Of a stretch of 64,000 bases of DNA, positions 34,127-43,578 are shown one piece after another. The notes under the pieces were generated by a model. The model searched no databases. It saw only the letters and a program-made list of their open reading frames with translations, and was not told where the DNA came from. The DNA is taken from contig NZ_CP130630.1 of assembly GCF_030551255.1 (NCBI RefSeq), positions 7,111,501 to 7,175,500 of the forward strand. Reading direction: 5' to 3'. Source of the DNA: Streptomyces sp. NL15-2K (GTDB lineage Bacteria; Actinomycetota; Actinomycetes; Streptomycetales; Streptomycetaceae). The translations under genes and the position numbers were made by a program. Each line of letters begins with the position of its first letter. Positions within the stretch are counted from its first letter, which is position 1.

Positions 34127-35593
34127 TCACGACCGTACGGCCGCCCGCCCCGGCAGCGTGACCGTCACCGCCAGCCCCTCGCCCGGCGCCGTCCGCACCG
34201 ACACCTCGCCGCCGTGTGCCCGCACCACCCCCTGCACGATCGCCATGCCGAGCCCGCTGCCCGCACCCCCGCCGGCCCGGAAGAACCGGTCGAAGACCCG
34301 GGCCGCGTCCTCCGGGCCGAGCCCCGGCCCCTTGTCCGCGACACACAGCCGTACGACCCCGTCCGCGCGCCGCACGCCCAGCCGTACCGGCGCGTCGGCC
34401 GGCGTGTGCGTGTGTACGTTGCCCAGCAGGTTGCCGAGGACCTGCCGCAGCCCGGACTCGTCGCCGTGCACCAGCAGGGAGCCGTCGGCGTCCACGGTGA
34501 TGGGCCGGTCGGGCTGCTGCACCCGCAGGTCCTCGGCCGCGTCCCGCACCAGGCGGCTGATGTCGACATTGCGGAACCGCAGTTCGGGCTGCTGATCGAG
34601 GCGGGCGAGGGTGAGCAGCTCGTCGACGAGCCGCCCCATGCGGTCCGTCTCCGCCAGCACCCGCTCCCAGGCCCGCTTGCGTTCATCGGGGTCGGACAGC
34701 ATGCCCTTGTCGTACAGCTGGAGGTAGCCGCGTATCGCGGACAGCGGGGTGCGCAGCTCGTGCGAGGCGTCGGCGACGAAGCGGCGCAGCTGGGCCGCGC
34801 TGCGCTCGCGCGTGCGGTACGCCGACTCCACCTGATGGAGCATGGAGTTCAGGGCGAGGCGCAACTGCTCGACCTCCAAAGTGGGCTCCTGGCTGGAGGG
34901 GACGCGCCGGGTCAGATCCCCCTCGGCGATCGCCGACGAGGTCTCCACCATGTCCTCCAGGGGCCGCATCCGGCGCCGGACGCTGAACATCGTCAGGCAG
35001 GCCAGCAGCGCCAGCAGCAGGGACCCGATGGCGAGGTCGAGCTTGATGACCTTGGCGACGCCCTCGTGGAGGCCGTCGGTGGAGGTGGCGAGCAGGATGT
35101 ACGTGCCGTCGGCGAGCTGGGTCGCCGAGGCGCGGTAGGCCGTGCCGTACAGGCGGACGTCGCGCGGCTCGGGATCCTCGATGAGGGCGCGGGGGTGGTC
35201 GACCGCGCCCGCCAGCCCGCGCTGGGCGTCGGTGGGCTGGAAGCCGAGGATGCCGACGGGCTCGCCCCCGCCGTCGACGGCGGCGAAGATCGAGTCCGGC
35301 CGCGGCTGTTCCTCCAGAGTCTGAGGGGCCAGCCGGTCGCGCACGAACCCCAGCACGCTCAGCGAGTCGATCTGCCGCAGAGTGAGCTGCGAACCGCCCA
35401 GCGAGTCCCGGGTCTTGACGAGCTCCGTGTCGATCTGGTCCAGCAGGTAGTACCGCATGCCCATCACGCTCACGGCGGTCGCGGCGACGATGCCGAGGGC
35501 GAGCAGCGCCACGTTCGCCAGCGTGAGCTTGCCGCGCAGCGAGTGGATGCCGCGCTCGCAGCCCAGTGCCCAGGACAGCCGGGGGACCCTCAT
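34127..35593 (-). CDS. Sensor histidine kinase
   Basis: 488 aa with two membrane helices enclosing an extracytoplasmic sensor region, then a HAMP segment (RRMRPLEDMVETSSAIAEGD). The H box is VADASHELRTPLSAIRG, the N box LLGNVHTHTP, the G1 box DKGPGLG and the G2 box GSGLGMAIVQG. It overlaps the response regulator gene by 4 bp and is translated after it. The signal is unknown. An envelope or peptide cue is possible, as the convergent neighbour is a peptide-binding protein. Confidence 0.94.
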   Translation of the reverse strand: MRVPRLSWALGCERGIHSLRGKLTLANVALLALGIVAATAVSVMGMRYYLLDQIDTELVKTRDSLGGSQLTLRQIDSLSVLGFVRDRLAPQTLEEQPRPDSIFAAVDGGGEPVGILGFQPTDAQRGLAGAVDHPRALIEDPEPRDVRLYGTAYRASATQLADGTYILLATSTDGLHEGVAKVIKLDLAIGSLLLALLACLTMFSVRRRMRPLEDMVETSSAIAEGDLTRRVPSSQEPTLEVEQLRLALNSMLHQVESAYRTRERSAAQLRRFVADASHELRTPLSAIRGYLQLYDKGMLSDPDERKRAWERVLAETDRMGRLVDELLTLARLDQQPELRFRNVDISRLVRDAAEDLRVQQPDRPITVDADGSLLVHGDESGLRQVLGNLLGNVHTHTPADAPVRLGVRRADGVVRLCVADKGPGLGPEDAARVFDRFFRAGGGAGSGLGMAIVQGVVRAHGGEVSVRTAPGEGLAVTVTLPGRAAVRS

Positions 35594-36279
35594 GCCAGCC
35601 CGTACCCCACACCCCGCCGGGTGGTGATCACCGGCGGTCCGAGGCTGTCCAGCTTGCGCCGCAGATAGCTGATGTAGGTCTCGACGACGGTCGACTCGGG
35701 CGGGGTGTGCTCGTACTGCCAGACATGGCGCAGGAGTTGCTCCTTGGGCACGATCCGGCCGCCGTTGCGCACCAGGAAGCGCAGCAGGGCGTACTCGGTG
35801 GGGGTGAGCTCGACGGAGCGGCCCGCGCGGTGCACCGAGTACGTCGTGTCGTCCAGTTCCAGATCGCCGTAGCGCAGCGGTGGGCGCTGCGGGAGGACGT
35901 CGGCCGGGCGGGTGCGGCGCAGCACCGCCGTGATCCGCGCGACGACCTCGTCGATGTTGAACGGCTTGGTGATGTAGTCGTCGCCGAAGCCGAGGGCGCC
36001 GACGATCTCGGCGGGCGCGTCGCGCGCGGTGAGGAAGACGAGTGCCAGGTCGGGACGCCTCGCGCGCAGTTCCCGGCCGAGCGCCCGGCCGTCCCCGTCC
36101 GGGAGCATGACGTCGAGCAGCGCCGCGTCGGGCCGCGTGCGCTGGACCAGCGCGAGCGCCTCGCGGACGGTGCCCGCCGTCATCACCTCGAACCGGTGGT
36201 AGCGCAGGGCGATGGCGAGCACGTCCGCGATGCTCTCCTCGTCCTCCACGACCAGCACGGTGCCTGGAGCCGTCGTCAT
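35590..36279 (-). CDS. OmpR-family response regulator
   Basis: 229 aa from ATG 36279 (MTTAPGTVLVVEDEESIAD). Receiver domain: acidic pair in VVEDEE, phospho-acceptor Asp in AALLDVMLPDGDG, Thr in FLTARDAP, Lys in ITKPFN. The winged-helix DNA-binding domain ends with VETYISYLRRKLD and TTRRGVGYGLA. First gene of the two-component operon. It is divergent from the MMPL exporter 158 bp away, a likely target. Confidence 0.95.
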   Translation of the reverse strand: MTTAPGTVLVVEDEESIADVLAIALRYHRFEVMTAGTVREALALVQRTRPDAALLDVMLPDGDGRALGRELRARRPDLALVFLTARDAPAEIVGALGFGDDYITKPFNIDEVVARITAVLRRTRPADVLPQRPPLRYGDLELDDTTYSVHRAGRSVELTPTEYALLRFLVRNGGRIVPKEQLLRHVWQYEHTPPESTVVETYISYLRRKLDSLGPPVITTRRGVGYGLA

Positions 36280-36437
36280 GCTCCCCAGTATCGGCGCGAC
36301 CACTGACAGTGGGGCCGGTTCCCGCTTTGGAGTTCCTTGAGAGTCATGCGCGACGCATGTCCACACGCGCGTGCCGCCCCAATTCTGTTGCCCAGGACCT
36401 GGGGGACCGACCGACCCGACGACGAAGGGGTTTGAGC

Positions 36438-38873
36438 GTGGCGACATTGGCACGGTGGTGCTATCGGCACCGGCTGGTGGTCCTGTTGCTGTGGGTGGGG
36501 GCACTGTTCGGCCTGGGCGCGGCGAGTTCGACCGCGGGCACGAACTACGCGGACGTCTTCTCCCTGCCCGACACGGACTCCAAGACCGCGTACGACCAGA
36601 TGAAGAAGGCCTTCCCGGAACGCGCCGGCGACACCGACACGGTGGTGTGGAAGGTCGACGAGGGATCGGTGCGGGACGCCTCCGTACGCTCCCGGATCGA
36701 GCCGGCGCTGCGGGAGATCGGCGGCATGAAGGGGGTCGGTGAGGTCGCGAGCCCGTACGGCGCCCGGGGCGCGGCCCAGATCAGTGAGGACGGGCGGATC
36801 GCGTACGCCCAGGTCACCTTCGCCGAGCAGGCGAACGCCGTACCCAAGGACCTGATCCAGGACGTCGTCGACACCGCGCAGGGCGCCGGAGGCGACGGCC
36901 TTCAGGTCGAGCTGGGCGGCCAGGCCATCACCCGCGTCGAGGAGCCGCCCACCGGCACCGCCGAACTGGTCGGCATCCTCGCGGCGGCCGTCGTACTGTT
37001 CCTGGCGTTCGGCTCGCTGTTCGCGATGCTGCTGCCGATCCTGGTGGCGCTGTTCGGCGTCGGCACCGGCATGTTCTCCACGCAGCTGCTCAGCCATGTC
37101 ACGAACGTGCCCGAACTCGCCTCCCTCCTTTCGACCTTGATCGGCCTCGGCGTGGGCATCGACTACGCCCTGTTCATCGTCACCCGGCACCGCAAGGGCA
37201 TCCTGCGCGGCATGGACCCGGAGGAGGCGGCGGTCACCGCCCTCAACACCTCCGGCCGGGCCGTGCTGTTCGCGGGCGGCACGGTGTGCATCGCGCTCGC
37301 CGGGATGCTGGTGACGAACCTGCGCTTCCTGGACGGTGTCGTGATCGGCACTTCCCTCACGGTCGTGCTGAGCGTGCTCGCCGCCGTCACCCTGCTGCCC
37401 GCGCTGCTCGGCCTGCTCGGCCACCGCGTGCTCAGCCGCCGCCAGCGCCGCCGGCTGGCCGCTGCGGGCCCGGAGCCGGAGCGCGCGAGCGGCCTCGCCG
37501 CCCGCTGGTCGGCGTCCGTCGAACGCCGTCCGCGTTCGGTCGCCGCCCTGGCCGTCGTCCTGATGGCCGTCCTCGCCCTCCCGCTGCTGTCCCTGCGCCT
37601 CGGCACCGTCGACCAGGGCAACAACGAGGAGTCGACGACGACCAGGAAGGCGTACGACCTGCTCGCCGAGGGCTTCGGCCCCGGCTTCAACGGCCCGCTC
37701 CAGGTGGTGGTGACCGGCGACCGTACGGACGGCCTGGTCACCTCGATCCGGGACACGGAGGGCGTGGCCCAGGCCGCCGCGGCACCCCCGGCGAACGGCG
37801 TCACGGTGATCCAGGTGGTCCCGACCACGTCACCGCAGGCCGAGGAGACGGACCGGCTGATCGACACCCTGCGCGACGACGTCATCCCGGACGCGGGCGT
37901 GGAGGCGCACGTGGGCGGCGTGACGGCGGTCTCGAAGGACTTCGCGTCCGTGACGGCCGACCGTCTGCCGCTGTTCATCGCGACGATCATCGGCCTCGGC
38001 TTCGTCCTGCTCCTGATCGCCTTCCGCTCGGTCGTCGTACCGCTGACGGCCGCCGTGATGAACCTGATCGCCGCCGCGGCCTCCTTCGGCGTCCTCGTCG
38101 CGATCTTCCAGTGGGGCTGGGGCCTGAACCTCCTCGGCCTCGGGCAGGAAGGCCCGATCGCCGCCTTCCTGCCGATCATCATGCTGTCCCTGCTCTTCGG
38201 CCTCTCCATGGACTACCAGGTGTTCCTGGTCAGCCGGATGCACGAGGAATGGGTGCACACGAAGGACAACGCCCGGGCGGTGCGCGTGGGCCTCGCGGAG
38301 ACGAGCCGGGTCATCAACAGCGCCGCCCTGATCATGGTCTGCGTCTTCATGGCCTTCGTCCTGAGCGGCGACTACGGCGCGGCCATGGCGGGCGTGGGGC
38401 TGGCCGCCGCGGTCGCCCTGGACGCGTTCATCCTGCGTACGGCACTGGTGCCGGCCGCGATGCACCTGCTCGGCAACTCCAACTGGTGGCTGCCGGCCTG
38501 GCTGGACAAGCGGCTGCCGCATCTGGCGGTGGAGCCGAAGGAGGAGGCGTCGGCCGCGGGTGCGCCCGCCGCGCAGGGCCCCGCTTCCGTCATCCACGGC
38601 TTCGTCCGCACGGCCGACGGCGAACCGGTGGAGGGTGCGGCCGTGGCCCTGCGGTCGAAGGGCGGACGCCAACTGGACCGGGTCGTGTCGCTGGCCGACG
38701 GCTCGTACATCGTCTCGGTCCCGGCGCCGGGAACGTATCTGCTGGCGACGACGGCGACGCCGTACGGCTCCCGCGCCCGCCAGGTACTGGTCGGGGACGG
38801 GCCGTTGGTGTACGACGTCGAGCTCGCGGATGCCGCGGATGTCTCCGAGGGGGAGGTGGACGCGGTGAACTGA
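36438..38873 (+). CDS. MMPL-family exporter with C-terminal carboxypeptidase-regulatory-like domain
   Basis: 811 aa from GTG 36438 (VATLARWCYRHRLVVLLLW). Twelve membrane helices in two MMPL halves, with the usual repeated GLGVGIDYALFIVTRHR and FGLSMDYQVFLVSRMHEE motifs carrying the proton-relay Asp-Tyr pairs. An extra C-terminal domain (SVIHGFVRTADGEPVEGAAV ... DRVVSLADGSYIVSVPAPG) is a carboxypeptidase-regulatory-like beta sandwich, uncommon in MMPL proteins. It likely exports a lipid or hydrophobic compound. The downstream convergent TetR gene may regulate it. Confidence 0.93.
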   Translation: MATLARWCYRHRLVVLLLWVGALFGLGAASSTAGTNYADVFSLPDTDSKTAYDQMKKAFPERAGDTDTVVWKVDEGSVRDASVRSRIEPALREIGGMKGVGEVASPYGARGAAQISEDGRIAYAQVTFAEQANAVPKDLIQDVVDTAQGAGGDGLQVELGGQAITRVEEPPTGTAELVGILAAAVVLFLAFGSLFAMLLPILVALFGVGTGMFSTQLLSHVTNVPELASLLSTLIGLGVGIDYALFIVTRHRKGILRGMDPEEAAVTALNTSGRAVLFAGGTVCIALAGMLVTNLRFLDGVVIGTSLTVVLSVLAAVTLLPALLGLLGHRVLSRRQRRRLAAAGPEPERASGLAARWSASVERRPRSVAALAVVLMAVLALPLLSLRLGTVDQGNNEESTTTRKAYDLLAEGFGPGFNGPLQVVVTGDRTDGLVTSIRDTEGVAQAAAAPPANGVTVIQVVPTTSPQAEETDRLIDTLRDDVIPDAGVEAHVGGVTAVSKDFASVTADRLPLFIATIIGLGFVLLLIAFRSVVVPLTAAVMNLIAAAASFGVLVAIFQWGWGLNLLGLGQEGPIAAFLPIIMLSLLFGLSMDYQVFLVSRMHEEWVHTKDNARAVRVGLAETSRVINSAALIMVCVFMAFVLSGDYGAAMAGVGLAAAVALDAFILRTALVPAAMHLLGNSNWWLPAWLDKRLPHLAVEPKEEASAAGAPAAQGPASVIHGFVRTADGEPVEGAAVALRSKGGRQLDRVVSLADGSYIVSVPAPGTYLLATTATPYGSRARQVLVGDGPLVYDVELADAADVSEGEVDAVN

Positions 38874-38889
38874 GCCGTCCGTCGGACAA

Positions 38890-38928
38890 CCCTGCGCCGG
38901 TCCGCCCCCATCGGTGACCGGCGCAGGG
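38890..38928 (+). terminator. Bidirectional terminator between MMPL and TetR genes
   Basis: Perfect 13-bp stem CCCTGCGCCGGTC / GACCGGCGCAGGG in the 63-bp convergent gap. Confidence 0.8.
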
Positions 38929-38936
38929 GGCCGGCC

Positions 38937-39695
38937 TCAAGGAGTCGAAGTGCGCGCCGCCGGATCCGGCATCGCCTTCGTCATCCCCGGCAGGAAGTCC
39001 GTGAACAGCTCGTGCACCTCCCGCACGAGCGGCCGCAGCACCCGGAACCGCGCCAGCGACACGCCCCGCGCGGTCAGCCGGGCCCCCCGCTCGGCCAGCC
39101 GGTAACTCCGTTCGCGCCCCTCGGTCCGATCGAAGATCCAATACAGCACGAGCCCCATCTGGGCGAGCCACATCAACTCGGGCAGGATGTCCCGCAGTTC
39201 CTCCGGCACCTTGGTCCTCGTCGCGCCGGCCAGCACCTCCCGGTGGACGCTGATGGCCTCCACGCGCGCGTGCTCCGACTCGGGGGAGAAGGGGCTGAGC
39301 GGGCTGTCGGGATCGGCGGCGTTCTTGAAGAACTGCACCGCGAACTCGTGATACGGCGCCGCGATGTCCAGCCACACCTTCAGGACGCCCGCGAGCCGCG
39401 CCTCCAGGTCGGTCTCCCGGGCCAGGACCTCCCGGACCGCCACCTGGTGCTCGGCGGCGATCCGGTCGTAGAAGCCCTGGATCAGGTGCTCCTTGCCCGC
39501 GAAGTAGTAGTAGGCGTTGCCGACGGAGACCCCGGCCTCCTGGGCGATGGCCCGCATCGTCGTCTTGTCGTAACCCCGCTCCTGGAACAGCCGCATCGCC
39601 GTCTCCAGGATCAGGGCGCGGGTCTGCTCGGACTTGCTGGGGGTGGCGCTGTCGTCGGGGTCGTCGCTGTTCGGGGGCACGGAGTTCGCAGGCAC
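38937..39695 (-). CDS. TetR-family regulator
   Basis: 252 aa from GTG 39695 (VPANSVPPNSDDPDD); a further in-frame start at 39767 lies inside the upstream gene. The helix-turn-helix is MRAIAQEAGVSVGNAYYYFAG. The C-terminal ligand domain contains ILPELMWLAQMGLVLYWIFD. The disordered N-terminus before SEQTRALILETAM suggests the true start may be lower. It probably controls the adjacent MMPL exporter. Confidence 0.88.
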   Translation of the reverse strand: MPANSVPPNSDDPDDSATPSKSEQTRALILETAMRLFQERGYDKTTMRAIAQEAGVSVGNAYYYFAGKEHLIQGFYDRIAAEHQVAVREVLARETDLEARLAGVLKVWLDIAAPYHEFAVQFFKNAADPDSPLSPFSPESEHARVEAISVHREVLAGATRTKVPEELRDILPELMWLAQMGLVLYWIFDRTEGRERSYRLAERGARLTARGVSLARFRVLRPLVREVHELFTDFLPGMTKAMPDPAARTSTP

Positions 39696-39706
39696 GGAAA
39701 GAGAGC

Positions 39707-40222
39707 CTAATTCCCTTCCGACGGCCCCTGAGGCGTCAGGTCGGCCTCGTCGAGTACCGAGCGCCACCGCCCCTGGGCGCGGTCGTACTGCAGGGGGCCC
39801 AGGCGGTACTGGGTGAGGTCCAGGGCCAGGAGCTGCCGGTATCCCTCCTCGGGCAGGTCGTGCTCCAGGACGATGCGCAGACCGCTCGCCGGGTCCTCGA
39901 GTACGACGGGACGCGGCGGTTCGGGCGGCTCGAGCGCGGCGGACGTACCGGAGGAACGGAGATGGAGGCCGCGGACGGCTTCCTGGAGGCGGCGGTAGGC
40001 GCTCTCGGCCGTCTTCTGGCCCAGCATGCCCAGGAACGCCTGCAGGGGCAGCGCGATCAGGATCAGCCAGGTCAGCGGCTCGGTCGTGCGGCGCGGGGGG
40101 AGTTCCCGGACGCTGGGGGCGAAGCCGAGGGCGGTGAGAGCGTCGGTGAGCGGGCGTTCCGCCTCGCGGGTGACCCTGGGGTCGACGACGAGGTCGGCGG
40201 GCGGCGCCGTGGGCTCAGTCAA
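39707..40222 (-). CDS. Small membrane partner of the CHAT-WD40 protein
   Basis: 171 aa. One hydrophobic segment (PLTWLILIALPLQAFLGMLG) sits between an acidic N-terminal domain and a C-terminal beta-rich part (VVLEDPASGLRIVLEHDLPE). The start overlaps the CHAT gene's stop by 8 bp, so the two are made together. No family recognised. It may be a membrane docking or effector partner for the CHAT protease. Confidence 0.72.
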   Translation of the reverse strand: MTEPTAPPADLVVDPRVTREAERPLTDALTALGFAPSVRELPPRRTTEPLTWLILIALPLQAFLGMLGQKTAESAYRRLQEAVRGLHLRSSGTSAALEPPEPPRPVVLEDPASGLRIVLEHDLPEEGYRQLLALDLTQYRLGPLQYDRAQGRWRSVLDEADLTPQGPSEGN

Positions 40223-42986
40223 CTTCGGCCTCCTTCAGTTGCCACAGGTGAACCGTCTTTCCGGCGGCGGTGGCGAGGCGGCCACCGTCGGGGGCGAATG
40301 CGATGGCCCGCACCCGCTCGGAGTGAGGGATGCCCAGCAGCTCCGTGCCGTTGCCGGCGTCCCACACGCGCGCTGCACCGTCGTGTTCGGCGGTGCCGAG
40401 GAGCCGGCCGTCGGGGCTGAACGCGACGTCGTGCACCTTTCTGCCGCGGATGACCACGAGCAGCTGGTCACCGGTCTCCGCGCTCCACAGCGTGACGCCG
40501 GACGAGGTGGCGGTGGCGAAGCGACGGCTGTCGGGGCTGAACGCCACTCCATGGGCGATGCCGTCGTGCTTCACCCGCAAGAACTCCGTGCCGGTCGCGG
40601 TATCGCATACGCGCGTGAAGCCGTCCGTGCAGATGCAGACGAAGCGAAGGCCGTCGGGACTGAAGTCCACGCCTTCCGCGGTGAAGTCGTGGGGGACCTT
40701 CAGGAGTTCTCTGCCGGTCTGCGTGTCCCACATCCGCATCTCGCGCCGGCTGACAGCGGTGAGGCCGCGCCCGTCCGGGCTGAACACCAAGTCTTTCACG
40801 GCGTAGCGGCCGGGGAACCGGCGCGACTCGGTACCCGCGTTCCACACCCGTACGTACAGATCGCTGCTGGCCGTAGCGAAACGTCGGCCGTCCGGAGTGA
40901 ACCGGACACACAGGACCCCCGCGACCATGCTCCCGTGCTGAAGTGCGGCGAGCTCGGTGCCCCGGTCGTCGAGGATCAGCGTGGTCTTCCGGTTGGTGCC
41001 GACGGCGAGATGGCCGCCGTCCGGGCTGAACTCGATCGCGTTGACCCTGTGGAGCGCCGTGGCGGTGAACAGGTTGGTGGCGGCGAGAGGCCCGTACTCG
41101 GTGCCGCGTATCTCCTGGCGCACCTTGGTGATGAGCCGCTCGGTGTCGCGGTAGCCGGCGTCGAGGGCACGGACCTCGCCCAGTGACTGCAGGGCCTCCT
41201 TCCAGCGGCCGATTTCCATCTGCGCCAGGGCCGTGACGTAGTGGCGGACGAGGTTCCGGGCGCGGTCGGCGGCCGTCAGCTCCGTCCGGGCCGCCATCGC
41301 CATGGTCACGATCTCCGGTTCGAGCTGGTCAGGGGCATGCTGGCGCAGGCGTTCGACGGCAGCCAGGACGGCCTCCCACCGCCCGGCGCGGTGGAGGGTG
41401 GCGATCTCCTCGCGCAGCTGGGCCCGGGTCCGCTGGAAGCGGGCCTGATCCAGCAGCGCGCGGGCATCCCGGTAGCCGGGCTCGGCGGCGAGGACCGCTT
41501 CGAGGTGATCGACCGCCTGCTCCCAGTCCTGCGCGGCCGTCGCCGCGGTCGCCGCGGCGTACAGCGAGGCGAGGCGCTGACGCTGCCGGGCCAGGGCGAG
41601 TTTGGCCTGGCTGTCGCGGTAGTCGCGGTCGCGGGCGATGACCGCGCGGAATGCCTCGACGGCCTCCCCCCACCGGTCGGTGTACAGGGCGGCCAGCCCT
41701 TCGGCGTACAGCTCCTCCAGGGGCAGCTCCGCCTCGGCGGGACCTTCATGGGAACGAGGATCGGCCTGGCGCTCCCCAGGGCGGGGCCTGACCGACCGGG
41801 TGCCCGGTCCCGGCTCCCCGGGCGTCGCGCCCGCCGGGCCGGGGGTGTCGGCGAAGTCGAAGAGGTGCCCGCCCCCGTCGAGGGAGCGCATGTACAGCAC
41901 CGGGGTTCCCCATTCGAGGGTGCCGGGCCTGGCCAGTGTCATGGCCTGGCGGGCCTCCATGACGGCCACGTCGATCGGGAGCTGTCTGGCCAGCGAGTCG
42001 TAGAACGCGTGCGCGCATTCCAGCGCCGCGTCCTCGCTCACTTCGTACTGCATGGCGAGCACGGCCGGCATGCCCTTGCGCATCAGGGCCCCGGCCACGC
42101 TGGAGAACGGGTTCAGCTCGCCCGCACGGCCGCTTTCGCAGGCGTTGAGCACCGCCAGCCGCAACGAAGGATGACCCGCGAGCAGCATCGCCAGTTGCCC
42201 GGCACCCAGCGGGTAGGTCTCGCCCCGCTCACCCGCCAGCGCCAGGGTGCCCTCCTGGGCGGTGGCGTCGTACCCGCCGTGCCCGATGAAGTGCAGCACG
42301 TGCCACTCGCCCCGGCTCGCGCTGCCGTGCGGCGCAACGCGCGCGTCGCGGCGGACCGCGTCCCGCAGGTCGCGCCAGGTCTGTCCGCCCACCCAGCCCA
42401 GCTCCACCCGCCCCTCGGCCAGCAGATCGGCCAGGGCCTCGCGCAGGCGCTGCTGTTCGGCCTGCACGGCCAGCGGCTCCTGGTCCTCCGGCCGGGCCAC
42501 CATGCCCAGGATCCGCAGCGGCGGGGCCACCCGGAGCGGCTCGACCGGCCGCGCCACCTGCGGATGGCGTACGAGCGGGACCTCGAGGCACACGTAGGCG
42601 TCTTCGGCGGTGTCGTAGAGGAACTCCCACGGCAGGCGCGCCAGCTCAGGAGGCTGCACCCGCAGCACCATACGGACCTGCCCGCCCCGCTGCGCGGCAC
42701 GATTGCGCGCGGCCAGCAGGAGTGCCGCCCCGGCCCCGCCCAGCAGGGCGTCGAACAGCATCCGCCCCAGTTCCCGTACGGGTGCCTCGCTGCCCACGAC
42801 GGCGCGGCGCACGCGGGCCGAGGACGCGACCACCGCGTCCGGCACCCGCGCCGCCAGCGCCTCCAGCTCGTGCGGGGGCGGCAGGCGCATCACGTCCGAG
42901 GCCTCTTCGCCGTCCGTCGTCCGATACACCACGGGGTAGCCGTCCGCCCCGCCCGGCCCGACCTCTATCCGGAAGTCGACGTCCAC
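40215..42986 (-). CDS. CHAT protease - TPR - WD40 protein
   Basis: 923 aa from GTG 42986 (VDVDFRIEVGPGG), with GAGGGGGA upstream. Residues 1-400 hold a CHAT (caspase-like) domain with the dyad His236 (HFIGHGGYD) and Cys283 (VLNACESG). Residues about 440-640 are helical TPR-like repeats (YTDRWGEAVEAFRAVIARD, then DWEQAVDHLEAVLAAEP). The rest is a WD40 propeller with about seven blades (FSPDGRRFATATSSG type). CHAT proteases with repeat sensors are used in bacterial conflict and programmed cell death. The substrate protein is unknown. It is coupled to a small membrane protein. Confidence 0.9.
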   Translation of the reverse strand: MDVDFRIEVGPGGADGYPVVYRTTDGEEASDVMRLPPPHELEALAARVPDAVVASSARVRRAVVGSEAPVRELGRMLFDALLGGAGAALLLAARNRAAQRGGQVRMVLRVQPPELARLPWEFLYDTAEDAYVCLEVPLVRHPQVARPVEPLRVAPPLRILGMVARPEDQEPLAVQAEQQRLREALADLLAEGRVELGWVGGQTWRDLRDAVRRDARVAPHGSASRGEWHVLHFIGHGGYDATAQEGTLALAGERGETYPLGAGQLAMLLAGHPSLRLAVLNACESGRAGELNPFSSVAGALMRKGMPAVLAMQYEVSEDAALECAHAFYDSLARQLPIDVAVMEARQAMTLARPGTLEWGTPVLYMRSLDGGGHLFDFADTPGPAGATPGEPGPGTRSVRPRPGERQADPRSHEGPAEAELPLEELYAEGLAALYTDRWGEAVEAFRAVIARDRDYRDSQAKLALARQRQRLASLYAAATAATAAQDWEQAVDHLEAVLAAEPGYRDARALLDQARFQRTRAQLREEIATLHRAGRWEAVLAAVERLRQHAPDQLEPEIVTMAMAARTELTAADRARNLVRHYVTALAQMEIGRWKEALQSLGEVRALDAGYRDTERLITKVRQEIRGTEYGPLAATNLFTATALHRVNAIEFSPDGGHLAVGTNRKTTLILDDRGTELAALQHGSMVAGVLCVRFTPDGRRFATASSDLYVRVWNAGTESRRFPGRYAVKDLVFSPDGRGLTAVSRREMRMWDTQTGRELLKVPHDFTAEGVDFSPDGLRFVCICTDGFTRVCDTATGTEFLRVKHDGIAHGVAFSPDSRRFATATSSGVTLWSAETGDQLLVVIRGRKVHDVAFSPDGRLLGTAEHDGAARVWDAGNGTELLGIPHSERVRAIAFAPDGGRLATAAGKTVHLWQLKEAEVD

Positions 42987-43161
42987 CGCATCCCCCTCGG
43001 CCTGCCGGGCCGTCAACCGCGCTGCTCGGCACGCCCGTCGCGCTCCACGCCAGGGCCCTTCCCCACGTGACGCCCCCACCATGCCGCCCCAACCGGCACA
43101 TGCGCACCGCTTTCACACGAGATCGGGTACGGAATGATCGCGGCCCGCCGCGAACCCGCCC

Positions 43162-43569
43162 TTACGCCCGCCCGAGTTCTGGCCGCTTGCGGTAGTCCGT
43201 GAACCCGATGACGTTGCCCCAGGGGTCGGCGACCTCCACGGTCCAGCCGGTGGCCACGGAGAAGGGCTCGTCCAGCGGGACGATGCCGGCGGCGGCCAAC
43301 TCCCTCGCTGCGCGCCGCGCGTCCGGCACCTCCAGCCACACCCGTGGAGAGGGCCAGGGAGGCGGCCGATGCCCGAACTCCTCCTCCTGCCTCAGCAGGA
43401 TCCCAGGCGTCTCACCCCCCACCTTCAGCAACGCGATCCCGCCCTCGTCGAACCGGAACCCCACGGTGAACCCGGCGCGCTCATAGAACCCGACGGCCTC
43501 GGCGAGGTTCCCGACGGGCAGGAGGACGTTGTCGAAACCGAGCAGTTCGTACGACTCGTCATCTGACAT
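43162..43569 (-). CDS. VOC-superfamily (glyoxalase/bleomycin-resistance fold) protein
   Basis: 135 aa. Two beta-alpha-beta-beta-beta modules: GFDNVLLPVGNLAEAVGFYE with GIALLKVGG, and PRVWLEVPDARRAARELAAA with VEVADPWGNVIGFTDY. The terminal Asp-Pro-x-Gly-Asn is typical. It may be a lyase, dioxygenase or drug-binding protein; nothing nearby decides this. Confidence 0.88.
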   Translation of the reverse strand: MSDDESYELLGFDNVLLPVGNLAEAVGFYERAGFTVGFRFDEGGIALLKVGGETPGILLRQEEEFGHRPPPWPSPRVWLEVPDARRAARELAAAGIVPLDEPFSVATGWTVEVADPWGNVIGFTDYRKRPELGRA

Positions 43570-43578
43570 GCGATCAGA

